This document shows positions 1 to 7,359 of a DNA stretch of 31,893 nt, one piece after another. A program made the translations under genes and the position numbers. This stretch comes from an uncultured Clostridium sp. GTDB taxonomy: Bacteria > Bacillota > Clostridia > Lachnospirales > Lachnospiraceae. Under the pieces are notes generated by a model. The model saw only the letters and a list, made by a program, of their open reading frames with translations, had not been told where the DNA came from and made no database searches. The stretch covers positions 1 through 31,893 of the forward strand of contig URUX01000007.1 in the NCBI GenBank assembly GCA_900551135.1, written 5' to 3'. Position 1 is the stretch's first letter. Every line of letters begins with the position of its first letter.

Positions 1-2
1 AG

Positions 3-1352
3 TCCATTGCCTGGCTGGAAACCTATTTGAAGGGTTATTCAGGCAGCGTGATCATCGTTGCCCATGACCGCTATTTTCTGGACCGGGTGGTGACCAAGAT
101 CGTGGAGCTGGACTGCGGCGTGGGGACCGTATTTTTAGGGAATTACTCCGCCTACAGCGACAAGAAGGCCATGCTGCGCGACGCGCAGATCCGCGCCTAC
201 CTAAACCAGCAGCAGGAGATCCGGCACCAGGAAGAAGTTATTACGAAGCTGCGTTCCTTTAACCGTGAAAAATCCATTAAACGGGCGGAAAGCCGTGAAA
301 AAATGCTGGCTAAAATCGACGTTTTGGATAAACCCATGGAGATTGACGATGCCATGGAAATCCGTCTGGAGCCTCAGGTTGTCAGCGGAAATGACGTAAT
401 AACCGTTACCGGCCTTTCCAAATCCTTCGGCTCCCTTCACCTGTTTGAACATGTGGACTTTGAAATCAAACGAGGCGAACGGGTGGCGGTTATCGGCAAC
501 AATGGTACCGGAAAAACCACGTTATTAAAAATCATCAACAACATGGAATCTGCTGACTCCGGAGACATTCACCTTGGTTCTAAGGTACAGATTGGCTATT
601 ACGATCAGGAACATCAGGTTCTTCACATGGAAAAAACGGTGTTTGAAGAGATTCAGGATACCTATCCAAATATGAATAATACCCAGGTACGCAACTGCCT
701 GGCTTCTTTCCTGTTTACCGGCGATGACGTATTTAAACGAATCAGCGATTTAAGCGGTGGCGAACGAGGCAGAGTTTCCCTTGCAAAATTAATGCTGTCA
801 GAAGCCAATTTTCTGATTCTGGACGAGCCTACCAACCATTTGGACATTACCTCCAAAGAAATCCTGGAAGATGCCTTAAACCGTTATACCGGCACTGTCC
901 TGTACGTGTCCCATGACCGGTATTTTATTAACCGGACTGCTACCAGAATTCTGGAACTGACCGGACAGACGTTCTTAAACTATATTGGAAACTATGATTA
1001 TTATCTGGAAAAGAAAGACGTAATCCAGGGGCTTCAGACTGCAAAGGACTCAGAACCCCTTTCAGAAAACAAGCCTATTCCCGCTCCTCCCTCTTCCGGG
1101 GTTACAGACTGGAAAGCACAAAAAGAGGAACAGGCCCGCATCCGCAAACGTCAAAATGAACTGAAGCGGACTGAAAACGAGATCGAACGGCTGGAAACCC
1201 GAAACAGCGAAATTGACGAACTTCTGGTCCGGGAGGATGTATGCCGCAATGTAGCAAAACTTATGGAACTGCACAGAGAAAAAGAACAGCTGGAAGCCCA
1301 GCTTTCTGCCCTTTACGAAACCTGGGAAACTCTGGCTGCCGAGGAGGACTGA
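3..1352 (+). CDS. ABC-F family ATPase, 3' part (5' end lies outside the window)
   Basis: The reading frame is open from the first bases, so the start and most of the first ABC domain are missing. What remains opens with the end of the first ATPase (the switch VAHDRYFLD). A charged linker follows, then a complete second ABC domain with Walker A GNNGTGKTT, signature LSGGERGRVSLAK, Walker B FLILDEPTNHLD and switch VSHDRYF. The last ~90 residues are a Lys/Glu-rich coiled coil. ABC-F proteins have no membrane domain; known members bind the ribosomal E site and relieve stalling or protect against antibiotics. The linker and coiled-coil tail recall the YdiF type, so a housekeeping translation factor is more likely than resistance. 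Substrate class cannot be settled without the N-terminus. The stop is followed after two bases by the next start. Confidence 0.93.
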   Translation, partial: SIAWLETYLKGYSGSVIIVAHDRYFLDRVVTKIVELDCGVGTVFLGNYSAYSDKKAMLRDAQIRAYLNQQQEIRHQEEVITKLRSFNREKSIKRAESREKMLAKIDVLDKPMEIDDAMEIRLEPQVVSGNDVITVTGLSKSFGSLHLFEHVDFEIKRGERVAVIGNNGTGKTTLLKIINNMESADSGDIHLGSKVQIGYYDQEHQVLHMEKTVFEEIQDTYPNMNNTQVRNCLASFLFTGDDVFKRISDLSGGERGRVSLAKLMLSEANFLILDEPTNHLDITSKEILEDALNRYTGTVLYVSHDRYFINRTATRILELTGQTFLNYIGNYDYYLEKKDVIQGLQTAKDSEPLSENKPIPAPPSSGVTDWKAQKEEQARIRKRQNELKRTENEIERLETRNSEIDELLVREDVCRNVAKLMELHREKEQLEAQLSALYETWETLAAEED

Positions 1353-1354
1353 CC

Positions 1355-1555
1355 ATGAAGTATACAAAATTACAGCGCCGTCTGGCTTTAGCCGGCGCTG
1401 TACTGCTGGTATTATTGTATGTATCTACTTTAATTTTTGCCTTAACTGATAATCCTCTTACCCCCAGACTGCTGATGGCCTCCATTTCTTTAACTGTCGC
1501 TGTGCCTGTCAGCCTGTATGCTTTTATTCTTATTACGAAAATTATAAAAAAATAG
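1355..1555 (+). CDS. small membrane protein, 66 residues, unknown function
   Basis: The ATG is preceded by GAGGAGG at 1341-1347, inside the end of the ABC-F gene, and begins two bases after that gene's stop, so the two are probably translationally coupled. A longer open frame upstream lies inside the ABC-F gene and is not a likely start. The product has a basic N-terminus (MKYTKLQRR), a first hydrophobic helix at about residues 10-30, a short Pro-containing turn (DNPLTPR), a second helix at about 38-60 and a basic end (KIIKK). This predicts a two-helix inner membrane protein with both ends in the cytoplasm. I recognise no family. It sits between the ABC-F gene and the GGDEF gene in the same direction. 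Confidence 0.72.
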   Translation: MKYTKLQRRLALAGAVLLVLLYVSTLIFALTDNPLTPRLLMASISLTVAVPVSLYAFILITKIIKK

Positions 1556-1576
1556 TTTGTGCCGGAGGTAGTTTTC

Positions 1577-3103
1577 TTGAAAACATTTATTACCAAAACT
1601 CTGATGCTGATTATTTCTGTAAGCATGCTGCTGATTTTATTCATCAACCTTCCGCTTCGCATCAGAGCCACTCACCAGAAAGCGGAAGAAACGGCTTCTG
1701 ATTTATTCTGGCAGATGGATCGGCTTATCCAGCAAAACCCAGATGATGTACAGGAAGTCTTTTCCCTGATTCCCACCAAGGCCTCAACTGAACTTTATGC
1801 CATTCATCCGGAAACCTATCTGATTGCAGGGAGTACAAAACCGGAACATCTGAATAAAAATGCAAATGAATTGGGGTTTTCCTTTGAAACTCTTTCTCAC
1901 AATGTAAGTGTCTTTCATGCCAAAATTGATGGCAGAGACTATCTGTGTGCCATCCAGAAGGGCGATTCTTATATTTTTGCCAGATGCTGTCTAAGTTCTG
2001 TGCCCCGCCTCCAGCTGCTGAACGATACCCTGCTGTTAACTGCATACCTTTTGGTTTTATCAGCAGTGATCCTTGGTTCTATCTATATTTATATTGATAA
2101 GAAAATCATCAAGACCATTGTTCATATCAACCAGCGCCTGAATGAAATCAAACAGACCAACTCCGGTGTCCTGGCAGATGAAGCATCCGCTCCCGAACTA
2201 AACGAACTGATTCATCACATTAATTCCATGCTGGAAAGCGTCCGCTCCTCGTTTAAAAAGATTTCCATTGCTCTGGAACTTTCGGAACTGCCCATTGGCA
2301 TTTATGAATATACAGAAGGCTCCCGGCATGTGCTGTCCACCCGGCGCGTAAAAGATATTCTGATGCTTTCGGTACAGCAGTATGAAGCTTTTCTGCGTTC
2401 TCCCGAATCCGTAAAAGAAACGGAGCAGGAACTGCAGAAAAAGGCAGTAAGAATATCCGGAAACATGTACCGGCTTGGGGACTCCGACGAGCATTTCATC
2501 CGCTTTGAAAAATTCACCTATGAAAAAAGTACCATTGTCATCCTGATGGATGTAACCAGCAGTGCCAAAGAACGGCTTTACATCGAACGAGAACGAGATA
2601 CGGATCAGCTGACCGATCTGTATAATCGAAGAGCTTTCTATAAAAAAATAGACGAACTGTTCCAGCCTGGAATTTCACTTGGTTATGGAGCCATGATCAT
2701 CATCGATGCCGATCGGTTAAAGTACATTAACGATACCCTCGGACATATTAACGGCGACACCTACATAAAGAAAATTTCTTCTATTCTCTCTTCTTATAAA
2801 AGCAGCTGTTCCATTGTGGCCAGACTGGGAGGCGATGAATTTGCAGTCTGGACCTACGGATACCGCAGCCACCAGCATCTGGTTCAAAGCCTCCAGGCGC
2901 TTATATCCCAGCAGGAAACCAATACGGTTACTCTGGCAAACAATGTTTCTATTCCGGTTTCATTTTCCGTCGGATGCGCATACTATCCGGAGGATGGCAA
3001 TGACTTCCATTCCCTGATGAAGACCGCTGACGAACGCATGTATCAGAACAAACAGAGCCGAAACCAGTTCCGCACTGACTTGCTGCCTAATCTCTTAAAA
3101 TAA
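1577..3103 (+). CDS. membrane-bound GGDEF protein, probable diguanylate cyclase, TTG start
   Basis: 508 residues. A GGAGG at 1564-1568 lies eight bases before TTG 1577; the GTG at 1559 lies upstream of that site and cannot use it, so TTG is chosen. TM helix 1 is at about residues 6-27, followed by an extracytoplasmic region to about 150, TM helix 2 at 151-173, and a HAMP-like helical stretch. Next come a PAS-like region (about 230-330) and a GGDEF domain with DQLTDLYNRRAF, IDADRLKYIND and the intact GGDEF motif at about 418-422. It should make cyclic di-GMP from two GTP. The residues five before GGDEF (SSCS) do not form the RxxD inhibitory site, so product inhibition there is unlikely. No EAL domain is present. 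The sensed signal is unknown. Its last 17 bases overlap a gene on the other strand. Confidence 0.92.
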   Translation: MKTFITKTLMLIISVSMLLILFINLPLRIRATHQKAEETASDLFWQMDRLIQQNPDDVQEVFSLIPTKASTELYAIHPETYLIAGSTKPEHLNKNANELGFSFETLSHNVSVFHAKIDGRDYLCAIQKGDSYIFARCCLSSVPRLQLLNDTLLLTAYLLVLSAVILGSIYIYIDKKIIKTIVHINQRLNEIKQTNSGVLADEASAPELNELIHHINSMLESVRSSFKKISIALELSELPIGIYEYTEGSRHVLSTRRVKDILMLSVQQYEAFLRSPESVKETEQELQKKAVRISGNMYRLGDSDEHFIRFEKFTYEKSTIVILMDVTSSAKERLYIERERDTDQLTDLYNRRAFYKKIDELFQPGISLGYGAMIIIDADRLKYINDTLGHINGDTYIKKISSILSSYKSSCSIVARLGGDEFAVWTYGYRSHQHLVQSLQALISQQETNTVTLANNVSIPVSFSVGCAYYPEDGNDFHSLMKTADERMYQNKQSRNQFRTDLLPNLLK

Positions 3104-3497
3104 TATCATCCCGGCCGGGGTCATTGGAACCTCCAGTTCCAATGGCTCCGTATGCCGCCAAAGCCGAATTTTCTTCCCGGTAAACCTCAATCCCGTCCTG
3201 GCGTATCCGAATGCCCCAGCATATTCCCTCTTTTGTAATATTCCATCCCTGTTTTTCCCCTGTTTCCTCCATTACCTGAATTCCTATAGTATGTAAAAAC
3301 ACTTCCGGATTCTGAACTACCCATACCGTCCCATACAGCAGTTCTGCTGCTGACAACAGAAGGGCAGCCAGACGAACCATCCGGTTTTTTTCAGATTCCA
3401 ACTGTTTTCCCACATACTTTTTCCGCCACCGGCTCTTTTTTCTTTCATAGTATGGCTTTCTGATCCGCCACAAACACCATTCCAATGTATCTGCCAT
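3087..3497 (-). CDS. small single-pass membrane protein, 136 residues, unknown function
   Basis: The ATG lies seven bases after GGAGG and the gene has a good sigma-A promoter of its own. The first 40 residues are strongly basic and aromatic (MADTLEWCLW, then clusters of Lys/Arg). One hydrophobic helix follows at about 41-62, and then a soluble tail of about 70 residues. With so basic an N-terminus the tail is predicted outside the membrane. The tail alternates beta-like segments (WNITKEGICWGIRI, GIEVYREEN), suggesting a small beta domain. I recognise no family. The 3' end runs 17 bases into the 3' end of the GGDEF gene on the opposite strand, so the two transcripts would overlap. Confidence 0.68.
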   Translation of the reverse strand: MADTLEWCLWRIRKPYYERKKSRWRKKYVGKQLESEKNRMVRLAALLLSAAELLYGTVWVVQNPEVFLHTIGIQVMEETGEKQGWNITKEGICWGIRIRQDGIEVYREENSALAAYGAIGTGGSNDPGRDDIILRD

Positions 3498-3523
3498 GAA
3501 TACCCCTCCTTTTTTATAGGGCT

Positions 3524-3552
3524 ATCATACTCTGTCTGCTGCAATCCTGCAA
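3524..3552 (-). promoter_or_regulatory. sigma-A promoter of the 136-residue membrane protein gene
   Basis: On the minus strand the -35 TTGCAG (3547-3552) and the -10 TATGAT (3524-3529) are separated by 17 bases, and lie about 27 bases before the ATG. Confidence 0.6.
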
Positions 3553-3631
3553 GAAAAAATGAAAGAGACTATCCCTGACCCCATGGTTTCAGAGAAAGCC
3601 CCTTTGCTTTTCTGGTTTGTTATCCAGTTTG

Positions 3632-3973
3632 TTATCGTCCGGCGGAAGTCTCTGCAGCAGAAGTATCGCTGCCTTCTACTGCTCTCTCCACATCCTTCAC
3701 TCCTTCTTCAATTCCATTGCCTACGTCATCCAGCAGACCGTCAATCACTCCGGTTGACTCACTGGCTTCATCTGATGCTCTGGTCCCAGACTGGTTTTTC
3801 TCTTTCTGCTGTCCAGACTCGTTCATCCCTCCACTGCTTTCAGAAGCAGTTGCTGCTGAGTGGGACGGGCTGGAAGTAGTGCCTGTTCCATTATCCCTGC
3901 TGCCGCAGGCACTGATAGCAACCATCATAAATACGCACAAAAGCGTCAGACAGCCATATCTGATCTTTTTCAT
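3632..3973 (-). CDS. small lipoprotein, 113 residues, candidate forespore protein
   Basis: I take ATG 3973 (MKKIRYGC) as the start rather than the in-frame ATG 57 bases upstream. It begins a textbook lipoprotein signal with basic MKKIR, a hydrophobic core and lipobox ISAC/G at about residues 19-23, and AAAGGAG lies about 10 bases before it. The mature part is low-complexity: a Ser/Thr/Gly/Asn-rich spacer to about residue 70, then an acidic amphipathic stretch (GVIDGLLDDVGNGIEEGVKD) and a Ser/Ala-rich tail. It would be tethered outside the membrane by its lipid-modified Cys. No catalytic motif is visible. The upstream region carries a perfect sigma-F/G-type promoter, so I infer forespore expression. 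Low-complexity spore lipoproteins are common, but I cannot place this one in a named family. Confidence 0.78.
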   Translation of the reverse strand: MKKIRYGCLTLLCVFMMVAISACGSRDNGTGTTSSPSHSAATASESSGGMNESGQQKEKNQSGTRASDEASESTGVIDGLLDDVGNGIEEGVKDVERAVEGSDTSAAETSAGR

Positions 3974-4003
3974 AATTCCATATCTCCTTTCGCTTTCTGT
4001 CCT

Positions 4004-4032
4004 TAGTATGTACCGATAGAGATAATTCATTC
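4004..4032 (-). promoter_or_regulatory. sigma-G/F-type promoter of the lipoprotein gene
   Basis: On the minus strand GAATG (4028-4032) is followed after exactly 17 bases by CATACTA (4004-4010). This agrees at every position with the Bacillus subtilis sigma-G pattern GHATR, 17-18 bases, CATWHTA. Transcription would start about 25 bases before the ATG of the lipoprotein. Confidence 0.65.
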
Positions 4033-4057
4033 ATTGTAACTGTTCAGGACAGAGCAT

Positions 4058-4086
4058 CTTCTTGTCCGGCTTTTCCGAACAAGAAG
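4058..4086 (-). other. strong RNA hairpin after dapB, without U-tract
   Basis: The arms CTTCTTGTTCGG and CCGGACAAGAAG pair over 12 bases in the minus-strand transcript, including one G-U pair. In the plus-strand RNA that position would be a mismatch, so the minus strand is the likely functional one. No run of U follows, so this may be a transcript end or stability hairpin rather than a classical terminator. Confidence 0.5.
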
Positions 4087-4124
4087 CATTGGAGATTCCT
4101 TTGATGTGAAATCTGCTGGAAAAT

Positions 4125-4880
4125 TTATCCAATTACGTCGCTCATGGTGTACATTCCTGGTGCTTTTCCTGCCAGGAATTTAGCCGCAGCCAAAGCTCCT
4201 TTCGCAAAAATCGCCTTGGAATACGCCGTATGACTAAGGGTAACCACTTCGTCTGTACCTGCAAAAATCACATCATGCTCGCCGACGATGGTGCCGCCCC
4301 GTACAGAAGAAATCCCGATTTCCTTTGCATCTCGCTTTTCGTGACTCTGACTTCTGTCAAATACATTGTGGTATGCCTGATCCAGCGCCTGGTTGAGAGA
4401 ATCTGCCAGAGCCAGAGCCGTGCCGCTGGGCGCGTCTTTTTTCTGATTGTGGTGTTTTTCTACAATCTCCATGTCAAATCCGGCGCCTGCCAGAATTTTA
4501 GCTGCCTCTGCCACTAATTTCAACAGCAGATTGACACCTAACGACATATTGGCAGAACGGAGAACCGCCGCCGATTTTGAAACCTCTTCTGCCCGTTTTA
4601 ACTGACTCTCTGACAAACCAGTCGTGCATAATACCACCGGCACCTTTCTGCTTTCGCAAAAATCCAGCAGTTCATCTGCTGCAGCTGCTGCGGAAAAGTC
4701 CACAACTGCATCTGCCTGGCCATTCCAGTCTTTCAGAGACGGGTACACCGGATACGGGCAGGGGGTTCCGGCATATTTATCAATGCCGGCCACTATCTCT
4801 ATCTCATCATCTTCTGCTGCAATGGAGGTAATTACCCTTCCCATGGCTCCGCAGCATCCGTGAAGCAATATCTTTATCAT
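4125..4880 (-). CDS. dapB: 4-hydroxy-tetrahydrodipicolinate reductase
   Basis: 251 residues, normal for the family. DapB reduces the product of DapA with NAD(P)H to tetrahydrodipicolinate, in the cytoplasm, on the way to diaminopimelate and lysine. The N-terminal nucleotide-binding loop reads GCCGAMGRV (about residues 8-16). The catalytic and substrate-binding segment EKHHNQKKDAPSGTA lies at 141-155, with the His pair and the Lys of this motif in place. The C-terminus has the usual GEHDVIFAG and SHTAYSKAIFAKGAL segments. The start overlaps the stop of dapA by four bases (ATGA), so the two genes are coupled and should share the lysine riboswitch upstream of dapA. Confidence 0.97.
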   Translation of the reverse strand: MIKILLHGCCGAMGRVITSIAAEDDEIEIVAGIDKYAGTPCPYPVYPSLKDWNGQADAVVDFSAAAAADELLDFCESRKVPVVLCTTGLSESQLKRAEEVSKSAAVLRSANMSLGVNLLLKLVAEAAKILAGAGFDMEIVEKHHNQKKDAPSGTALALADSLNQALDQAYHNVFDRSQSHEKRDAKEIGISSVRGGTIVGEHDVIFAGTDEVVTLSHTAYSKAIFAKGALAAAKFLAGKAPGMYTMSDVIG

Positions 4881-5761
4881 AGTAATCCGTAATCCTCCAT
4901 CGCTTTTCTAAGAACCTGCTGATGAGCCTCCTCCATCTCTGTCAGCGGCAGACGCAAAGGCCCTGCTTCCATGCCCATCATATTTAACGCTGCCTTTACC
5001 GGAATTGGATTTACTTCGCTGAACAGGCTGTTGATCAGCGGAATAGCATCCAACTGCATCTGGGCGCTCTTCTTTACATCTCCTGCAAAATAGGATGCAC
5101 AGATTTCATGGGTCTGTCTGGGAGCTACGTTGGAAAGGACAGAAATAACGCCTTTTCCTCCCAGGGATAACAGCGGAACAATCTGGTCGTCATTTCCAGA
5201 ATACAGATCCACACAGCCGTCTGCCATGTTCATCAACGATGCAATGGCAGAGAAATTGCCGCTGGCTTCCTTTACGCCCACAATGTTTTCTACATTTTTA
5301 CACAGGGTTACGATGGTTTCCGGCTGAATGGTAACTCCCGTTCTTCCAGGAATGTTATAGAGAAGAATCGGAATGGTTACAGAGTTCGCTATGGCAGTAA
5401 AGTGGGCAATCAGTCCTTTTTGAGTTGCCTTGTTGTAATAAGGGGATACCAGAAGAAGTCCGTCTGCCCCTGCTTTTTCCGCCTCCTGAGACAGGTAAAT
5501 CGCCGTCTCTGTCCAGTTTGAACCGCTTCCTGCAATTACCGGAATCCTGTGGTTTACGATCTCGCACACAAACCGGATGGTCTCAATATGCTCTTCGTGA
5601 GTCATGGCAGATGCCTCGCCTGTGGTACCGCATACGACGATGGCATCTGTACCTCCTTCAATCTGAAACTCTACCAGCTTTCTTAAATTATCAAAATCAA
5701 TGGTTCCATCTGCTTTCATAGGGGTTACCAATGCTACGCCTGCGCCCTCAAATATTGACAT
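4877..5761 (-). CDS. dapA: 4-hydroxy-tetrahydrodipicolinate synthase
   Basis: 294 residues. DapA condenses pyruvate with aspartate semialdehyde, the committed step to diaminopimelate, lysine and (in spore formers) dipicolinic acid. The TIM-barrel family residues are present: GTTGEAS with Thr46-Thr47, Tyr135 in LLYNIPGRTG with Arg140, and the Schiff-base Lys164 in VGVKEASGN. The start ATG is preceded by AAAGGAGG at a usable distance. The gene heads a dapA-dapB unit controlled by a lysine riboswitch and terminator. Linking it to SpoVA-dependent dipicolinate loading elsewhere in the window is my inference. Confidence 0.98.
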   Translation of the reverse strand: MSIFEGAGVALVTPMKADGTIDFDNLRKLVEFQIEGGTDAIVVCGTTGEASAMTHEEHIETIRFVCEIVNHRIPVIAGSGSNWTETAIYLSQEAEKAGADGLLLVSPYYNKATQKGLIAHFTAIANSVTIPILLYNIPGRTGVTIQPETIVTLCKNVENIVGVKEASGNFSAIASLMNMADGCVDLYSGNDDQIVPLLSLGGKGVISVLSNVAPRQTHEICASYFAGDVKKSAQMQLDAIPLINSLFSEVNPIPVKAALNMMGMEAGPLRLPLTEMEEAHQQVLRKAMEDYGLL

Positions 5762-5788
5762 GTATATGTCCTCCTTTAATTATAAAAT

Positions 5789-5820
5789 CGAAAAGAGGCT
5801 AAACCAATGGTCAGCCTCTC
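5789..5820 (-). terminator. riboswitch-controlled terminator before dapA
   Basis: In the minus-strand RNA AGAGGCUGACC pairs with GGUUUAGCCUCU around an AUU loop, with one bulged base, and is followed by UUUUCGAUUUU. It lies between the lysine aptamer and the dapA ribosome binding site, the position expected for the expression platform. Confidence 0.85.
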
Positions 5821-5850
5821 TAAAACACGAGTTATCAATCTCTCTGTCTT

Positions 5851-6017
5851 GTTGTAGCTCCCCACCCGTTATGGATGACAGTCACAGGACTCTTAATCCT
5901 GCGCCCAGGATAAACGGCTCGGAATCCGTCCCTCCTTCGGCGTCTTTCCCTTTCCCTGCCTTCTTCTGCATCCGACGCATCCGGCAGGTTACTCTTGATT
6001 GACGCAACCTCTACGTA
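5851..6017 (-). ncRNA. lysine riboswitch (L box) of dapA-dapB
   Basis: The 313 bases between dapA and the next gene hold this leader. The minus-strand RNA shows conserved L-box segments in the right order: AGAGGUUGCG followed by AAGAGUAACC, then GGGAAAGACGCCGAAGG, a GC-rich stem, GACUGUCA, and a closing GGGGAGCUAC that pairs with the 5' GUAG. The aptamer of about 167 bases has normal length. A terminator follows before the dapA ribosome binding site, so bound lysine should favour termination and switch the operon off. The assignment rests on recognising these segments by eye, not on a covariance search. Confidence 0.93.
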
Positions 6018-6033
6018 TTTTTTGCTTGTAAAT

Positions 6034-6062
6034 ATACTATCATTATTAAATTCTCTTGTCAA
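6034..6062 (-). promoter_or_regulatory. sigma-A promoter of the riboswitch-dapA-dapB unit
   Basis: A consensus -35 TTGACA (6057-6062) is followed after 17 bases by TAGTAT (6034-6039), a weaker -10. Transcription would begin just before the lysine aptamer. Confidence 0.65.
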
Positions 6063-6074
6063 TGAAAAACATGG

Positions 6075-6362
6075 TTAAAATTTTGTGAATCTCCACTTCT
6101 GCTGTTCCCGAAGTGCCTCCAGCTCGCTCTCTCCCATCCTTGCAGCATCATCCTTATGGGATAGTTGGAAGTGATCGCCGCTCTTGTGATCCAAGGCCCA
6201 GACAAATACGGTAAACAGCAGATAAACTCCAAATAACAGCCAAACCCATATGTCTCCCCTCATTGCTTCAAAAGAAGGCAAAAACCAGAGAGCCATTAAA
6301 AAGCCGGCAGCAATCAGAGCCATACCATATTTCAACAGCTTTAAGTTCGAAATTCGTTTCAT
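6075..6362 (-). CDS. small two-helix membrane protein, 95 residues, unknown function
   Basis: I chose ATG 6362 (MKRISNLKLL), which has GAGG six bases before the GTGG-CC spacer and starts 13 bases after the pectinesterase stop; the longer frame would run into that gene. The product has a basic N-terminus, hydrophobic helices at about residues 10-28 and 38-56, and a hydrophilic charged tail of about 40 residues (ESELEALREQQKW). It is the last gene of a three-gene unit after the cobalamin adenosyltransferase-like gene and the pectinesterase. No family recognised. Confidence 0.72.
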   Translation of the reverse strand: MKRISNLKLLKYGMALIAAGFLMALWFLPSFEAMRGDIWVWLLFGVYLLFTVFVWALDHKSGDHFQLSHKDDAARMGESELEALREQQKWRFTKF

Positions 6363-6375
6363 GGTCCACCTCGTT

Positions 6376-7359
6376 TCATAGCACAATGGGATTCCAGCCG
6401 TCATTTCCAGAAAGAACGGTTTCCGCTGAACATCGTTCTGCCTCCTGCTCTGTCATACGGATCACCCAGTTTGGCCGGTATTTCATATCCGATCCGGCTC
6501 CTGTATTTCCATATTCTCCAAAAAATACTGTTTTTCTGGCAGGAACTTTGTCCCAGTCATGCCAGCCTTCTTTACAGATATGAGACCCCAATTCACTGTT
6601 TACAATGACGGTCTTTGCAAAGTCCCGCCATGGACGGCCTAAATATACGGTTTCCGGCGGACAGTCGCTGGTAAACCGGCAATGCCGGAATACATAACCA
6701 TATTCCTGACCCTCCGGGGTTGACGCAGCTGTTACATAGCCGTTTATCTCCTGTCCCGTATTTACAGAAAACAGTTCACAATCTTCAAAATACGCTGTGG
6801 CACTGCCAAAAATGAAATCTACCTCTCCCCGTATCAGACACCCTTTATAATAATGGCGTCCATTGATTCTGGGAGCATACTGTTTAGGGCCGATAAATCC
6901 GTTTTTCTCAATTTCCTTAGGCGGAAGAGGGCCGGTAAACAAGGTATCCTGATTGGCAAGAATCCGACAGCCCTCAAAAACCAGTCTGTCACCGTCTGCA
7001 TACAGAGCGATAGCCTGCCCCACCCTGGTTCCAGGTCCCGCACTGTTTTCTATCGTAAGATTTTTCACTATCACATCATGGGTATCAATAAAAACGGTAT
7101 AGGTACGAAATGTTCCCCGTTTCATCCCGTCCTCCATATCCATTTTTGCGTATAAATTACCGGTAATGACCGTATTTTCTGCATCTTCGCCTTCCAGAAT
7201 TATATAGGGAGAGGTCAGTTCTATCCGTTCTTTATAAACTCCCGGTTTGATGTATATGGTTACCCAGTCCCTGTTTTCAGGCGAAACGAGGGCGGCCGCT
7301 TCTGCTACCGAAGCAACATCTCCGCTGCCGTCCTTTGCTACAACAATTCTCTGTTTCAT
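6376..7359 (-). CDS. pectinesterase (carbohydrate esterase family 8), cytoplasmic
   Basis: 327 residues. Pectin methylesterases remove methyl groups from polygalacturonate. The parallel beta-helix motifs appear in order: GVYKE (40-44), QAIAL (115-119), QDTLF (137-141) with the proposed acid Asp138, DFIFG (181-185) with the nucleophile Asp181, and YLGRPW (239-244) with Arg242. All key residues are present. There is no signal peptide: the protein begins MKQRIVVAKDGSGD, directly in the first beta-helix turn. It should therefore act inside the cell, probably on imported methylated oligogalacturonides. No other pectin gene or sugar transporter is visible nearby. Its ATG shares one base with the stop of the upstream adenosyltransferase-like gene (TAATG). 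Confidence 0.93.
   Translation of the reverse strand: MKQRIVVAKDGSGDVASVAEAAALVSPENRDWVTIYIKPGVYKERIELTSPYIILEGEDAENTVITGNLYAKMDMEDGMKRGTFRTYTVFIDTHDVIVKNLTIENSAGPGTRVGQAIALYADGDRLVFEGCRILANQDTLFTGPLPPKEIEKNGFIGPKQYAPRINGRHYYKGCLIRGEVDFIFGSATAYFEDCELFSVNTGQEINGYVTAASTPEGQEYGYVFRHCRFTSDCPPETVYLGRPWRDFAKTVIVNSELGSHICKEGWHDWDKVPARKTVFFGEYGNTGAGSDMKYRPNWVIRMTEQEAERCSAETVLSGNDGWNPIVL

Noticed and set aside
1..1352. ABC-F gene as an antibiotic-resistance determinant
   Set aside because: The visible part resembles housekeeping ABC-F proteins with a coiled-coil tail, and the interdomain linker that would decide is only partly informative without the N-terminus.
4058..4086. Classical terminator after dapB
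   Set aside because: The hairpin is strong but no U-tract follows on either strand, so I list it only as a hairpin.
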